Position numbers and translations under genes: made by a program. Positions 17,112-25,488 of a DNA stretch of 59,982 nt are shown piece by piece; the first letter of the stretch is position 1; the number at the start of each line of letters is the position of its first letter. Source of the stretch: Phycisphaeraceae bacterium (GTDB taxonomy: Bacteria > Planctomycetota > Phycisphaerae > Phycisphaerales > Phycisphaeraceae). The DNA is taken from positions 1 to 59,982 of the forward strand of contig JAJDCS010000008.1 in NCBI GenBank assembly GCA_029260715.1, written 5' to 3'. Below the pieces are notes generated by a model that saw only the letters and a program-made list of their open reading frames with translations, was not told the origin of the DNA and made no database searches.

Positions 17112-18263
17112 ATGTTCGTCGCGCAAGCCCATTCATTCTCACAGCAAGCCCGCCTGGCGATTACGCTTTCTTGGGTGGCCGGCTACACCAACACCCTGAC
17201 GATCTTGACGTGTGACGCTGTGACTTCACACGTCTCAGGCACGACTTCCAGCTTCGGTCGAGCTGTAGCCGAAGGGTCGTGGGGGGTGGCGGGGTTTCTG
17301 TTGTTTCTGCTGACTTCGTTCTTATTTGGCGCGGTGATATCGGGCTACACCACGGAGCTGGGGCATCGCCGGGCATGGGCATCGATCTATGTGCTGCCCA
17401 TGTCGATAGAAGCCGTCTTGTTGGCTGTTTTCGCCTTGAGCGTGGAGCTTCATGGCCACCGGCAGCTTGAGCAAGGCGCGGCTTTGCTATGGATGACAGG
17501 TGTCGCCTCAGCGGCGATGGGTCTGCAGAACGCCACCATTACCCGTATATCCAACAGTGTAGTACGCACCACGCACGTCACGGGCGTGCTGACCGATCTA
17601 GGGCTTGAGGCCGTGCAATTCCTCTGGTGGCTTAGAGACCGGCGCTGCAATGCACCGCAGGGGCTAATCCGCGCAATCGTTCGCAGCGTCCAGACGCACC
17701 CCACCGCAGGTCGTCTGGTGATGCTCGCGTCGATCGTCGGCTCGTTCGCGTTAGGAGCCGGGTTAGGAACTTTCGCGTTTGATCACCTAGCCCACTGGTC
17801 GATGTGTCCGCCGGTGGCGTTCTTGGTGTGGATTATCTACCAGGACCGCCGCCACCCCATCGCGGAGATTGAGCCGTTTACCCTCGAATCAGTCACCAGA
17901 CAAGCACGGGACGGACTGGCGGTGTTCCATTTACGCAACGGTGCTTCCGGGGACAAGAAAAGCCACCACATGCCTAACCTGCAACTGTGGTCCGAACGGC
18001 TGGCACCCACTATACGGGTGGTAATCCTTGATATCGGTGATATGTTGCAACTGGACGCCAACGCCGCATTGGAGTTGCGGGCTTTACTGGCTCACTTCGA
18101 CGCCCGACGGCGGCGTTTGATCATCGCGGGCGTCAGCGAGAAGCAGATGGCCCAGTTCCGCCGTGCCGGCGTCAAGGAACTGTTAGACCCTCAGAACATT
18201 TGTCCGGATTTGGACATTGCCATTGCTCGCGGGTTGGTCCTGTTGGATGACATGCAGGGGTAA
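17112..18263 (+). CDS. DUF1275 (YoaK-like) membrane protein fused to a STAS domain
   Basis: 383 residues. Residues about 15-245 are a six-helix DUF1275 membrane domain with family motifs (SWVAGYTNTLTILT, HVSGTTSSFGRA, GLQNATITRI, VVRTTHVTGVLTDLG). Residues about 260-380 form a cytoplasmic STAS-like domain (IRVVILDIGDMLQLDANAAL, LLAHFDARRRRLIIAGV), as found at the C-terminus of SulP anion transporters and in anti-anti-sigma proteins. The serine phosphorylated in anti-anti-sigma factors is replaced by Q-L-D-A in the IGDMLQLDANA segment. The function of DUF1275 is not known; the fusion suggests a regulated transporter. Confidence 0.85.
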   Translation: MFVAQAHSFSQQARLAITLSWVAGYTNTLTILTCDAVTSHVSGTTSSFGRAVAEGSWGVAGFLLFLLTSFLFGAVISGYTTELGHRRAWASIYVLPMSIEAVLLAVFALSVELHGHRQLEQGAALLWMTGVASAAMGLQNATITRISNSVVRTTHVTGVLTDLGLEAVQFLWWLRDRRCNAPQGLIRAIVRSVQTHPTAGRLVMLASIVGSFALGAGLGTFAFDHLAHWSMCPPVAFLVWIIYQDRRHPIAEIEPFTLESVTRQARDGLAVFHLRNGASGDKKSHHMPNLQLWSERLAPTIRVVILDIGDMLQLDANAALELRALLAHFDARRRRLIIAGVSEKQMAQFRRAGVKELLDPQNICPDLDIAIARGLVLLDDMQG

Positions 18264-18423
18264 TAAGCCCTCCTTTTGTAGTATCACCGATTAGATCGTC
18301 CAATTTTTAAGACACGCTCAAGCGGGCGGGGTTGTAGAAATGTGCCTAAAATGATTGCCCGGAATAAGTTGTATGTGATAACCTTTGGAGCCGGGCAGGT
18401 TTAGCCCGTGATCAAGGCTTGTT

Positions 18424-20436
18424 ATGGCGACACTGTTCATCGCAATTGGGGCGGGGGTGGCGTTCATCATCGCGTACCACACGTACGGGCGGTGGCTGGG
18501 CGGGAAGATATTCAGCCTAGCCGCCGACGCGGTCTGCCCGTCGTGTCGCCTCAATGACGGCGTCGATTACGTGCCCACGCCCAAAGCGATCGTGTTCGGG
18601 CACCACTTCACATCCATCGCCGGGACCGGTCCGATTGTGGGGCCGGCGATCGCGATCATGTGGGGGTGGCTGCCGGCGCTGCTGTGGGTGGTGCTGGGGT
18701 CGATCTTCATCGGCGCGGTGCACGACTTCGGGGCGCTGGTCGTGTCGCTACGCAACAACGGGCAGACCGTGGGCGACATCGCCGGGCGCGTGCTGAACCG
18801 CCGCGTGCGACTGCTGTTTTTGTTGGTGCTGTTCATGTCGCTGACGATTGTGCTGGCGATCTTCGGGCTGGTCATCGCGGCGGTGTTTCAGCAATACCCG
18901 TCGTCGATCTTCCCTTGCATGGTGCAAATCCCAATCGCGGTGGCGATCGGGCTGTGGCTACACCGCAAGGGGGTGGGCCTGTTTGTGCCGTCGCTGGTCG
19001 CGCTGGCGGTGATGTACCTCACCGTGATATGGGGCGACGCGGGTTGGCTACACAGCATCAACCAAACCCTGGCTGGCTGGTCGAAGATGCAATGGGTGCT
19101 GGTGCTGCTGGGGTATTCGTACATCGCGTCGGTGCTGCCGGTGTGGACGCTGCTTCAGCCGCGGGACTACATCAACTCGCTTCAACTGCTCACCGCGTTG
19201 GGGCTGATTGTGGGTGGGCTGGTGTGGGCGACGTTTTTAGGCGGGGCGCCGCCGGTGCCGGGCGCGGCCAGGCCGGCGCTGGAGATCGTCGCCCCCGCTT
19301 GGCAGTTCAGCCCGGCCGACGCGCCGCTGATGTTCCCGTTCTTGTTTATCACCATCGCCTGCGGGGCGATCAGCGGGTTTCATTGCCTGGTCTCCAGCGG
19401 CACCAGCAGCAAGCAACTAGAAAACGAAGCAGACGCCCGTTTTGTGGGGTTCGGCGCGATGCTCACAGAGGGTTTTTTGGCGACGCTGGTGATCCTGGCG
19501 TGTGTGGCGGGGATCGGGCTAGGGGTGCAGGCAAACGACGGGTCGGTCCTGCTGGGCGAAGCGGCGTGGCAGACGCGATACGCCTCGTGGACCGCTGCCC
19601 AGGGGCTTAGCGCCAAGGTCGGCGCTTTTGTGGACGGGTCAGCCAACTTCCTGAAAGCGATCGGGCTGTCACCGGGTGTGGCGGTGGCGCTGATGGGTGT
19701 GCTGGCGGCGTCGTTCGCCGGGACCACGCTCGACACCGCCTGCCGCTTGCAGCGGTACGTGGTGCAGGAGCTAGCCGCCACGTTCGCGCCGCGCGTGTCC
19801 CGGTCGGCCTGCGGGGCGTGTGGGTATGACCTGTCATTCAACGTTTCGGGGCAGTGCCCGAAGTGCCAGGCGCCGCTAAGCGGGCACGACCACCCAACCG
19901 CCGGCACCGGCGTAGGCCTCAACCCGCTAGTGTGGCTCACCAACAAGCACACGGCCACGGTCTTCGCGTGTGTGGTCGCCGCTGCTATCGCCGCGATGCC
20001 GCTGCCGGGTCAAAGCTGGGCTTGGGCCAACGCGGGCAAGGGCGGCATGATCCTTTGGCCGATGTTCGGGGCGACAAACCAACTGCTGGGCGGGTTGTCG
20101 TTCCTGGTGATCGCGTTTTATCTGTGGCGACGCGACAAGCCGATATGGTTTTTGGTCCTGCCGATGGTGTTTATGCTCATCATGCCGCTGTGGGCGATGG
20201 GGATGCAGCTATTCGTGGGGTTCGGCAAGACGCCCAGTTGGTGGTCGTCGGGTAATTGGGTATTGGTAGTGATCGGGTTGGCCACGCTGGCCCTGGAGGT
20301 GTGGATGATCTGTGAAGCCGTGTTGCTGATGCCGCGTGTCAAGGGCGTGCTTGAGCCCGTGCTTGAGGGAGCGGCGGCGGGCGTGGCTGAACCTGTCAGC
20401 TCGGCTGGAACGGAAACAAGGGGTGTACGGTGTTGA
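18424..20436 (+). CDS. cstA: CstA-family peptide/pyruvate transporter with inserted zinc ribbon
   Basis: A 670-residue protein of the carbon-starvation CstA family with about 16 membrane helices. CstA motifs are clear: GHHFTSIAGTGPIVGPAIA near the N-terminus, FIGAVHDFGALVVSLR, and SFAGTTLDTACRLQRYVVQE. Family members import pyruvate or peptides. At residues 463-481 there is a four-cysteine zinc ribbon (CGACG 12-nt-like spacing CPKC: C463, C466, C478, C481) not found in the E. coli protein. It lies in a loop between helices and may sense metal or bind a partner. The stop overlaps the next gene. Confidence 0.93.
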   Translation: MATLFIAIGAGVAFIIAYHTYGRWLGGKIFSLAADAVCPSCRLNDGVDYVPTPKAIVFGHHFTSIAGTGPIVGPAIAIMWGWLPALLWVVLGSIFIGAVHDFGALVVSLRNNGQTVGDIAGRVLNRRVRLLFLLVLFMSLTIVLAIFGLVIAAVFQQYPSSIFPCMVQIPIAVAIGLWLHRKGVGLFVPSLVALAVMYLTVIWGDAGWLHSINQTLAGWSKMQWVLVLLGYSYIASVLPVWTLLQPRDYINSLQLLTALGLIVGGLVWATFLGGAPPVPGAARPALEIVAPAWQFSPADAPLMFPFLFITIACGAISGFHCLVSSGTSSKQLENEADARFVGFGAMLTEGFLATLVILACVAGIGLGVQANDGSVLLGEAAWQTRYASWTAAQGLSAKVGAFVDGSANFLKAIGLSPGVAVALMGVLAASFAGTTLDTACRLQRYVVQELAATFAPRVSRSACGACGYDLSFNVSGQCPKCQAPLSGHDHPTAGTGVGLNPLVWLTNKHTATVFACVVAAAIAAMPLPGQSWAWANAGKGGMILWPMFGATNQLLGGLSFLVIAFYLWRRDKPIWFLVLPMVFMLIMPLWAMGMQLFVGFGKTPSWWSSGNWVLVVIGLATLALEVWMICEAVLLMPRVKGVLEPVLEGAAAGVAEPVSSAGTETRGVRC

Positions 20437-20906
20437 AACGATGCGCGGTGTTGATATTTACGGTGTTTGCCCTTGGCTGCCACGGCGGCCTGGAGCAGGT
20501 TGTGCCGCCGCGCGCCACGGTGGTTGGCGTTGAACTCATCGAGCAGACCCGCGACGGCGCGCGTGTGGAAGTTGTGATCGGCGTGGGCAACCCCAACCGC
20601 GCAGCACTGCCGCTGGCGTGGAGCCGGTACACGCTGGCGGTCGACGGGGTGGGGGAGTTTACCTTTTCGGATGACCCAAACCGCACCGTGCCTGCCGGGC
20701 AAAACAAGGGCGCCAACAGCCTCGGTTGGCAGAAGGTGCGGCTGCCGCTGGCGTTCGCCACCAACGGGGCCTCGCTGCGGGGGGCGCGCTTCGACGTGCG
20801 GGGCGATCTGCACTACCAGCCGCCGGGCGAGATCCGCAAAATCCTGATCAACACAAAAACAGACCTGCCGTCGGTGCGGTTCGACGGCCAGGGCGTGATC
20901 CAGTAA
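20430..20906 (+). CDS. LEA14/WHy-like lipoprotein
   Basis: 158 residues starting with GTG, overlapping the cstA stop by 7 nt. The lipoprotein signal ends in FALGC (C17). The rest has the beta-sandwich pattern of LEA type 2/water-stress domains: ARVEVVIGVGNPNRAALPLA, then a strand-rich region ending in VRFDGQGVIQ. Such domains are linked to desiccation or hypersensitive responses. It is probably anchored in a membrane facing the periplasm. Role here unknown. Confidence 0.8.
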   Translation: MLKRCAVLIFTVFALGCHGGLEQVVPPRATVVGVELIEQTRDGARVEVVIGVGNPNRAALPLAWSRYTLAVDGVGEFTFSDDPNRTVPAGQNKGANSLGWQKVRLPLAFATNGASLRGARFDVRGDLHYQPPGEIRKILINTKTDLPSVRFDGQGVIQ

Positions 20907-20967
20907 TAAAAAGCTAGGTAAATGCGCCTCAGACCGCCTCGCTCTTGTCGTTAAACGGTTAAACGCC

Positions 20968-22746
20968 ATGCACACGCTCCCTGAAGATCGCCGCTACCTG
21001 ATCCCGTTCCGGTCGGTGCTGCTGCCGCAGATTTTTACGGACGTGCTGGTGATCGGCGCGGGCGTGGCGGGCTTGCGCGCGGCGTTGGCGGCGAGCGAGT
21101 ACGCCGACGTGATCGTCGCGTGCAAGGGCGACCTGAGCGGGTCGAACACCTGGATGGCCCAAGGCGGCATCGCGGCGGTGCTCGACCGCAACGGCGCAGA
21201 CCAAGGGCAGTCATTAGAAACCACGGACGCAGAGCACGACTCTTGGACGGCCCATATCACCGACACACTCAACGCGGGCGCCGGGTTGTGCGACGAGTCC
21301 ATGGTGCGCCGCGTCGTCGAGGCCGCACCCGCACGGATCGCCGAACTGCTCAAGTGGGGGATGCGGTTCGATACCAAAGCTGGGCCCACCACACCCACCG
21401 CCGACTTGGCGCTTGGCAGAGAGGGGGGGCACACGTTTGCAAGAATCCTGCACGCCCACGGCGACGCCACCGGGCGGGAGCTGATGCGCACGCTCCACCA
21501 ACGGGTCGGCGATCAAGACCGCGTCCGCCTGTTTGATCAGTGCTTTGTCTTGGATTTACTAACCGTGGACGCGCCCCCGTCGCACGGCGGCAAAGACGCC
21601 GCCGCACCAGCCGGCCGGTGCGTGGGCGCGATCACCCACCACCCCAAGTACGGGCTGCAGGTGATCTGGGCCGGCGCGACGATCCTGGCAAGCGGCGGGT
21701 GCGGGCAGGTCTACCGCGAATCCACCAACCCGCCCGAGGCGACGGGCGACGGTTTGGCCATGGCGTACCGCGCGGGGGCGAGGCTGGCGGACATGGCGTT
21801 CGTGCAGTTCCACCCGACCACGCTGTACATCGCCGGCGCCGCGAGGTCGTTGATCTCCGAAGCCGTGCGCGGCGAAGGCGCGGTGTTGATCGACCGCAAC
21901 CACCACCGGTTCATGCCCGAATACGACAGCCAAGCCGACCTGGCGCCCCGCGATATTGTCAGCCGCGCCATCTTGGCGCAGATGGCCAAGACGCACTTTA
22001 GCCACGTCTACCTCGACTGCCGCCCGATCGGGCGCGACCGATTCGCCCAGCGGTTCCCCGGCATCTACTCGGTACTTCAAAAATTTGGAATGGACCCCGG
22101 GCAGACGCCCATCCCCGTCCACCCCTCGGCTCATTACATGGTGGGGGGGGTCCACACCGACGAGCAGGGGCGCACCGGCGTGGACGGGTTGTACGCGTGC
22201 GGCGAGGCGGCGAGCACGGGCCTGAACGGCGCCAACCGCCTGGCCAGCAACAGCCTGCTCGAGGGGCTGGTGCTCGGGCAGATTACCGGCAGCGTCTGCC
22301 GTGAGGCGATGGAGAACAAAACGGCCAACGGCGAACCGCAGGGCAGGCCCGTAAAAATTGTTTCGGACATCCGCCCGTCGGACCGGTCGGAGCTTGACTT
22401 GGCCGATGTGCGGTCGAGCCTGCGGTCGGTCATGTGGCGGCACGTGGGCATCGAGCGAGAAGGCGACCGGCTGGCGGAGGTGATGGAGATGTTTGAATTC
22501 TGGTCGCGGTACACGCTCGATAAAATTTTCGACGAACGAGCGGGGTGGGAGGTGCAGAACATGCTGCTGGTGGGCGCGTTGATCACGCGCTCGGCCCAGT
22601 GGCGGTGCGAGAGCCGTGGCACGCACTACCGCAACGACCACCCCTACCCGGCTGAGGATTTCCGTTGCCACGACCTCTGGCAGCGGTCACACAAAGACCC
22701 AGCCGTGCAGCCGGTCCGGACCGTCGAATCACCGGTTGTGACGTAA
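20968..22746 (+). CDS. nadB: L-aspartate oxidase
   Basis: A 592-residue FAD enzyme making iminoaspartate, the first step of NAD synthesis. The FAD site VLVIGAGVAGLRAALAA is at residues about 26-42. The flavin motif GSNTWMAQGGIAAV and the catalytic region HPTTLY with SEAVRGEGAVL follow, and the C-terminal helical domain is complete. It is distinguished from succinate dehydrogenase SdhA by its length and the early FAD motif. No nadA or nadC is adjacent. The stop codon lies inside a 7-bp inverted repeat, CCGGTTG...CAACCGG (22732-22758). Confidence 0.95.
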   Translation: MHTLPEDRRYLIPFRSVLLPQIFTDVLVIGAGVAGLRAALAASEYADVIVACKGDLSGSNTWMAQGGIAAVLDRNGADQGQSLETTDAEHDSWTAHITDTLNAGAGLCDESMVRRVVEAAPARIAELLKWGMRFDTKAGPTTPTADLALGREGGHTFARILHAHGDATGRELMRTLHQRVGDQDRVRLFDQCFVLDLLTVDAPPSHGGKDAAAPAGRCVGAITHHPKYGLQVIWAGATILASGGCGQVYRESTNPPEATGDGLAMAYRAGARLADMAFVQFHPTTLYIAGAARSLISEAVRGEGAVLIDRNHHRFMPEYDSQADLAPRDIVSRAILAQMAKTHFSHVYLDCRPIGRDRFAQRFPGIYSVLQKFGMDPGQTPIPVHPSAHYMVGGVHTDEQGRTGVDGLYACGEAASTGLNGANRLASNSLLEGLVLGQITGSVCREAMENKTANGEPQGRPVKIVSDIRPSDRSELDLADVRSSLRSVMWRHVGIEREGDRLAEVMEMFEFWSRYTLDKIFDERAGWEVQNMLLVGALITRSAQWRCESRGTHYRNDHPYPAEDFRCHDLWQRSHKDPAVQPVRTVESPVVT

Positions 22747-22852
22747 TAGAGCAACCGGCGTCATTATCCTATTCGGTGACAGTTGTCATGGCGGAGCCGC
22801 GTTTCACGGCTTGCAAGCAAGCCGTGCCACCCAGCCGGTTGTGACTTAATAG
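22732..22852. repeat. 18-bp direct repeat flanking a palindromic element after nadB
   Basis: CCGGTTGTGACGTAATAG at the nadB 3' end (22732-22749) recurs with one mismatch at 22835-22852. Between them lies a perfect hairpin, CACGGCTTGC/GCAAGCCGTG (22805-22826). The arrangement looks like an inserted palindromic unit flanked by a duplication of the gene end. Confidence 0.7.
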
Positions 22853-22863
22853 CGAGGCCCGAA

Positions 22864-23685
22864 TTAAAAATGGCAGAACATTGACAGCAGCACGCGGCTG
22901 TCGAAGTTTTTGTCGTTTGAGATGGGGAAACTCACGCCCAGGCCGAAAATCAGGTTCGATGACTCGATCGGCCGGACCTTGATCCCCGGCGTAAGGTTCA
23001 CCACCGTTTCTTCTTCGTGTCCGCTGACCACCGATGAGCCGTCCAGCTCGATCAGGCCCTCGATCCGTGGTGTGAAGTGGTAGAGGACCGACAGGTTGAA
23101 CTCTAATTCAAGGTCTTCCTCGTCTTTTTCCGCTTCCGGCTCGTTGGTGGGGATGCCGAACCCAAGAGACGCGATCACTTCGAGACTGTCTTTCTTGTAG
23201 CCCGCAGTGATAAACGGCTCGATGTGCAGGGTGTGGTCGTTGCCGATGTTTTTGTCGTCGTCGCCGGTCGGCAGCACCAACTCGATGCCCCCGCCGATGA
23301 CCAGGCCGTGCGACTCGAGGGCGTAGCTGGCGAGCTTGATGGCGACCTCGACATCCCCGAAATTATTTTCGTTGGGTTCGTCGGATGGGTTGGTGAAGGT
23401 GAAGGGGGCGTGGATCTCAACGCTGACATTCTCGTTAAACGCGTACTCCGCTTCCAGGCGAAGCATCTGGTCGTCGCTGACACGTTCGTCGTTGTCGACC
23501 TTGGTGAAGATGTAGTCAAAACGGATTTTTGTGTCCGGCGTGGGGGATTCGGCGACAAGTGGGTGGCTGAAGTGCAGGTGCGTGTGGCGGCGGGCCGGGT
23601 TAACTTCCTCGGGTTGAACGGCGAGCACGCCCTGAGCGGAGAGACACAAGAGCAATGCTGCAAGACAGACGATGCGACGTGGCAT
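22864..23685 (-). CDS. Outer-membrane beta-barrel (MetA-type transporter-like) protein
   Basis: About 273 residues. A signal peptide (residues 1-22, CLAALLLCLSAQGVLA) is followed by alternating amphipathic strands. The C-terminus is SRVLLSMFCHF, with a terminal Phe as in outer-membrane barrels recognised by BamA. The spacing of strands and the acidic loops (DDDKNIGND, EAEKDEEDLE) resemble the Phenol_MetA_deg/transporter family. The ATG at 23685 is preferred because it starts directly before the signal peptide; the frame extends to 23718. Substrate unknown. Confidence 0.72.
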   Translation of the reverse strand: MPRRIVCLAALLLCLSAQGVLAVQPEEVNPARRHTHLHFSHPLVAESPTPDTKIRFDYIFTKVDNDERVSDDQMLRLEAEYAFNENVSVEIHAPFTFTNPSDEPNENNFGDVEVAIKLASYALESHGLVIGGGIELVLPTGDDDKNIGNDHTLHIEPFITAGYKKDSLEVIASLGFGIPTNEPEAEKDEEDLELEFNLSVLYHFTPRIEGLIELDGSSVVSGHEEETVVNLTPGIKVRPIESSNLIFGLGVSFPISNDKNFDSRVLLSMFCHF

Positions 23686-23947
23686 GGATATAGACCCTTT
23701 TGTTTGTGCTAAGAACAATGGTTCGGGTTCAACAGGGTTTCGAGTTCAAATGACACTCATTGTGACCCTGCTGATGTGCCGCCCCCTGATCTTGGCGCGG
23801 CGGCAGCAAACTATTCACTAGACGCCGCGTGAGCTTGGGGCATCCACCGCCCAAAACCGCTCACGAGCCAGATGGTAATGCCCGAACAGTCGGTGTCAAT
23901 TTCCATCTGTGTGTGCCGTCGTTGTCCGCCTGGGCTAGAATCCGCGT

Positions 23948-24463
23948 ATGACCATGCGATTGGTGAAAAATATTTACTTGGCTGACACCGCGCGTGTGCT
24001 GGGTGAAGTTGAATTGGGCGAGGGTGTGAGCGTGTGGTACGGTGCGTCGATCCGCGGCGACGTGGCCAAAATCACCGTCGGCGGGGGCAGCAATGTCCAG
24101 GACAACGCGGTCATTCACTGCGACTCGGGCGTGCCCAACACGATCGGCCGCGACGTCACAATCGGCCACGGGGCGATCGTGCATGGCCAATCGGTCGGCG
24201 ACGGGACGCTGATCGGCATGGGCGCCACCGTGCTGGGGCGCACGCGCATCGGCAAGGGGTGCCTGATCGCGGCCGGGGCGGTGGTCACGCCCGGCTCTGA
24301 GGTGCCCGACGGGATGGTCGTCGCCGGTGTGCCGGGCCGGGTCGTGCGAGAGACAACGGACGAAGAGAAGAAGTATTTGCAGTGGCTGGCTCCGCATTAC
24401 GTAGCGTTGGCTCGCCTGCACGAACAGCAGAAAGACGACCCGCGTGTGCGCCCGTGGGGGTGA
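23948..24463 (+). CDS. Gamma-carbonic-anhydrase-family protein
   Basis: A 171-residue left-handed beta-helix with hexapeptide repeats (VSVWYGASIRGDVAKITVGG, NVQDNAVIHC, TIGHGAIVHG, IGMGATVLG). The three expected zinc-binding histidines are present (VIHC, GHGAIVHG). Members of the YrdA/PaaY/CaiE group are trimeric, and many lack proven carbonic anhydrase activity. A TAGAAT box lies 6 nt before the ATG and no ribosome site is seen, so the message may be leaderless. Confidence 0.9.
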   Translation: MTMRLVKNIYLADTARVLGEVELGEGVSVWYGASIRGDVAKITVGGGSNVQDNAVIHCDSGVPNTIGRDVTIGHGAIVHGQSVGDGTLIGMGATVLGRTRIGKGCLIAAGAVVTPGSEVPDGMVVAGVPGRVVRETTDEEKKYLQWLAPHYVALARLHEQQKDDPRVRPWG

Positions 24464-24505
24464 GACCTCGCATGTCACGCCAATTCAAACTCAGGGGCTT
24501 TATTG

Positions 24506-25237
24506 ATGTATCTATTCCCCGCGATCGACCTACGAGGCGGCCAAGTTGTGCGCCTGTACCAAGGCGACTTCGCTAAAGAAAAAACATATTCCGCCGACCC
24601 TGTGGCACAAGCACAGGCCTTCGCCCAAGCGGGGGCCACGTGGCTACACCTGGTCGACCTGGACGGCGCGCGCAGCGGGCGTATGGCCCACCTGGACGTG
24701 ATCCGGCGGGTCTGCCAAGAGACACCGCTGCGCGTCGAGGTGGGCGGCGGTGTGCGATCGGAGGGGGCGATCCAACAACTCTTGGAAGCCGGTGTTGAGC
24801 GAGCGATCGTGGGCACAGCCGCGCTCAAAGACTGGGCCTGGTTCGAGGGGTTGATGGGCAACCCGACGTATCGGGGGCGCGTCGCCTTGGGGCTCGACGC
24901 GCGCGACGGCAAGCTGGCCGCCGACGGGTGGGAGAGCGCCACAGCCCTGACCGCGATCGAAGTCGCCAAGCGCATCCGCGACTGGCCCGTGCCCGCGATC
25001 ATCTACACAGACATCGCCACCGACGGCACCATGCAAGGCCCAAACGCGGAGGCGACCCGCCGTGTGGCGGAATCGACCAACGTCCCCGTCGTGGCTTCGG
25101 GCGGCGTGGGCAGCCTCGACCACCTCCGCGCCCTAACCAAGCTACCCATCCAAGGCGCGATCGTGGGCAAGGCGCTCTATGAAAAAGCGTTTACGATCGA
25201 AGAAGCGATCGAGGCGTTTGAAAAAACGCCAAATTAA
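24506..25237 (+). CDS. hisA: Phosphoribosylformimino-5-aminoimidazole carboxamide ribotide isomerase
   Basis: A 243-residue TIM-barrel enzyme of histidine synthesis. The N-terminal MYLFPAIDLRGGQVVRL carries the catalytic Asp. The second catalytic Asp is in YTDIATDGTMQGPN, and the phosphate-binding loops GGGVRS and ASGGVGSLDHL are present. A TTG at 24503 is also in frame, but the ATG gives the standard N-terminus. No other his genes are adjacent. Confidence 0.95.
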   Translation: MYLFPAIDLRGGQVVRLYQGDFAKEKTYSADPVAQAQAFAQAGATWLHLVDLDGARSGRMAHLDVIRRVCQETPLRVEVGGGVRSEGAIQQLLEAGVERAIVGTAALKDWAWFEGLMGNPTYRGRVALGLDARDGKLAADGWESATALTAIEVAKRIRDWPVPAIIYTDIATDGTMQGPNAEATRRVAESTNVPVVASGGVGSLDHLRALTKLPIQGAIVGKALYEKAFTIEEAIEAFEKTPN

Positions 25238-25488
25238 TACCCGCCCCCTGTAGCATCTCCACGCCGAATACCCACCTTCAGCACGCGGACAACGCCGTAC
25301 CCAGAGGCGCAAGCCCGCACCGCGATCCGCTGTTATCGCCCTTAAGCGCATTGGTTCACTAACCCAAACTGCTTAAAGGGTTCTGAATCGCCACCTTAAG
25401 AATGTCGATGAGTAAACATTGGGAGGGTTTTATCGTTAAGGCCTCTTTGCCAGTGTAAAAATAGACATATTATTGGTCTTGCCAGCTT
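25238..25488. other. Intergenic region before the signalling operon
   Basis: 251 nt with no gene. It contains a short inverted repeat, TTAAGC...GCTTAA, around 25343-25376, and becomes AT-rich near 25440-25480. A weak promoter may lie there (TTGCCA near 25448), but I see no convincing -10 box at a good distance. Confidence 0.5.

Noticed and set aside
20968-22746. NadB as succinate dehydrogenase flavoprotein
   Set aside because: The length, the GSNTWMAQGGIAAV segment and the absence of sdhB/C neighbours point to L-aspartate oxidase.
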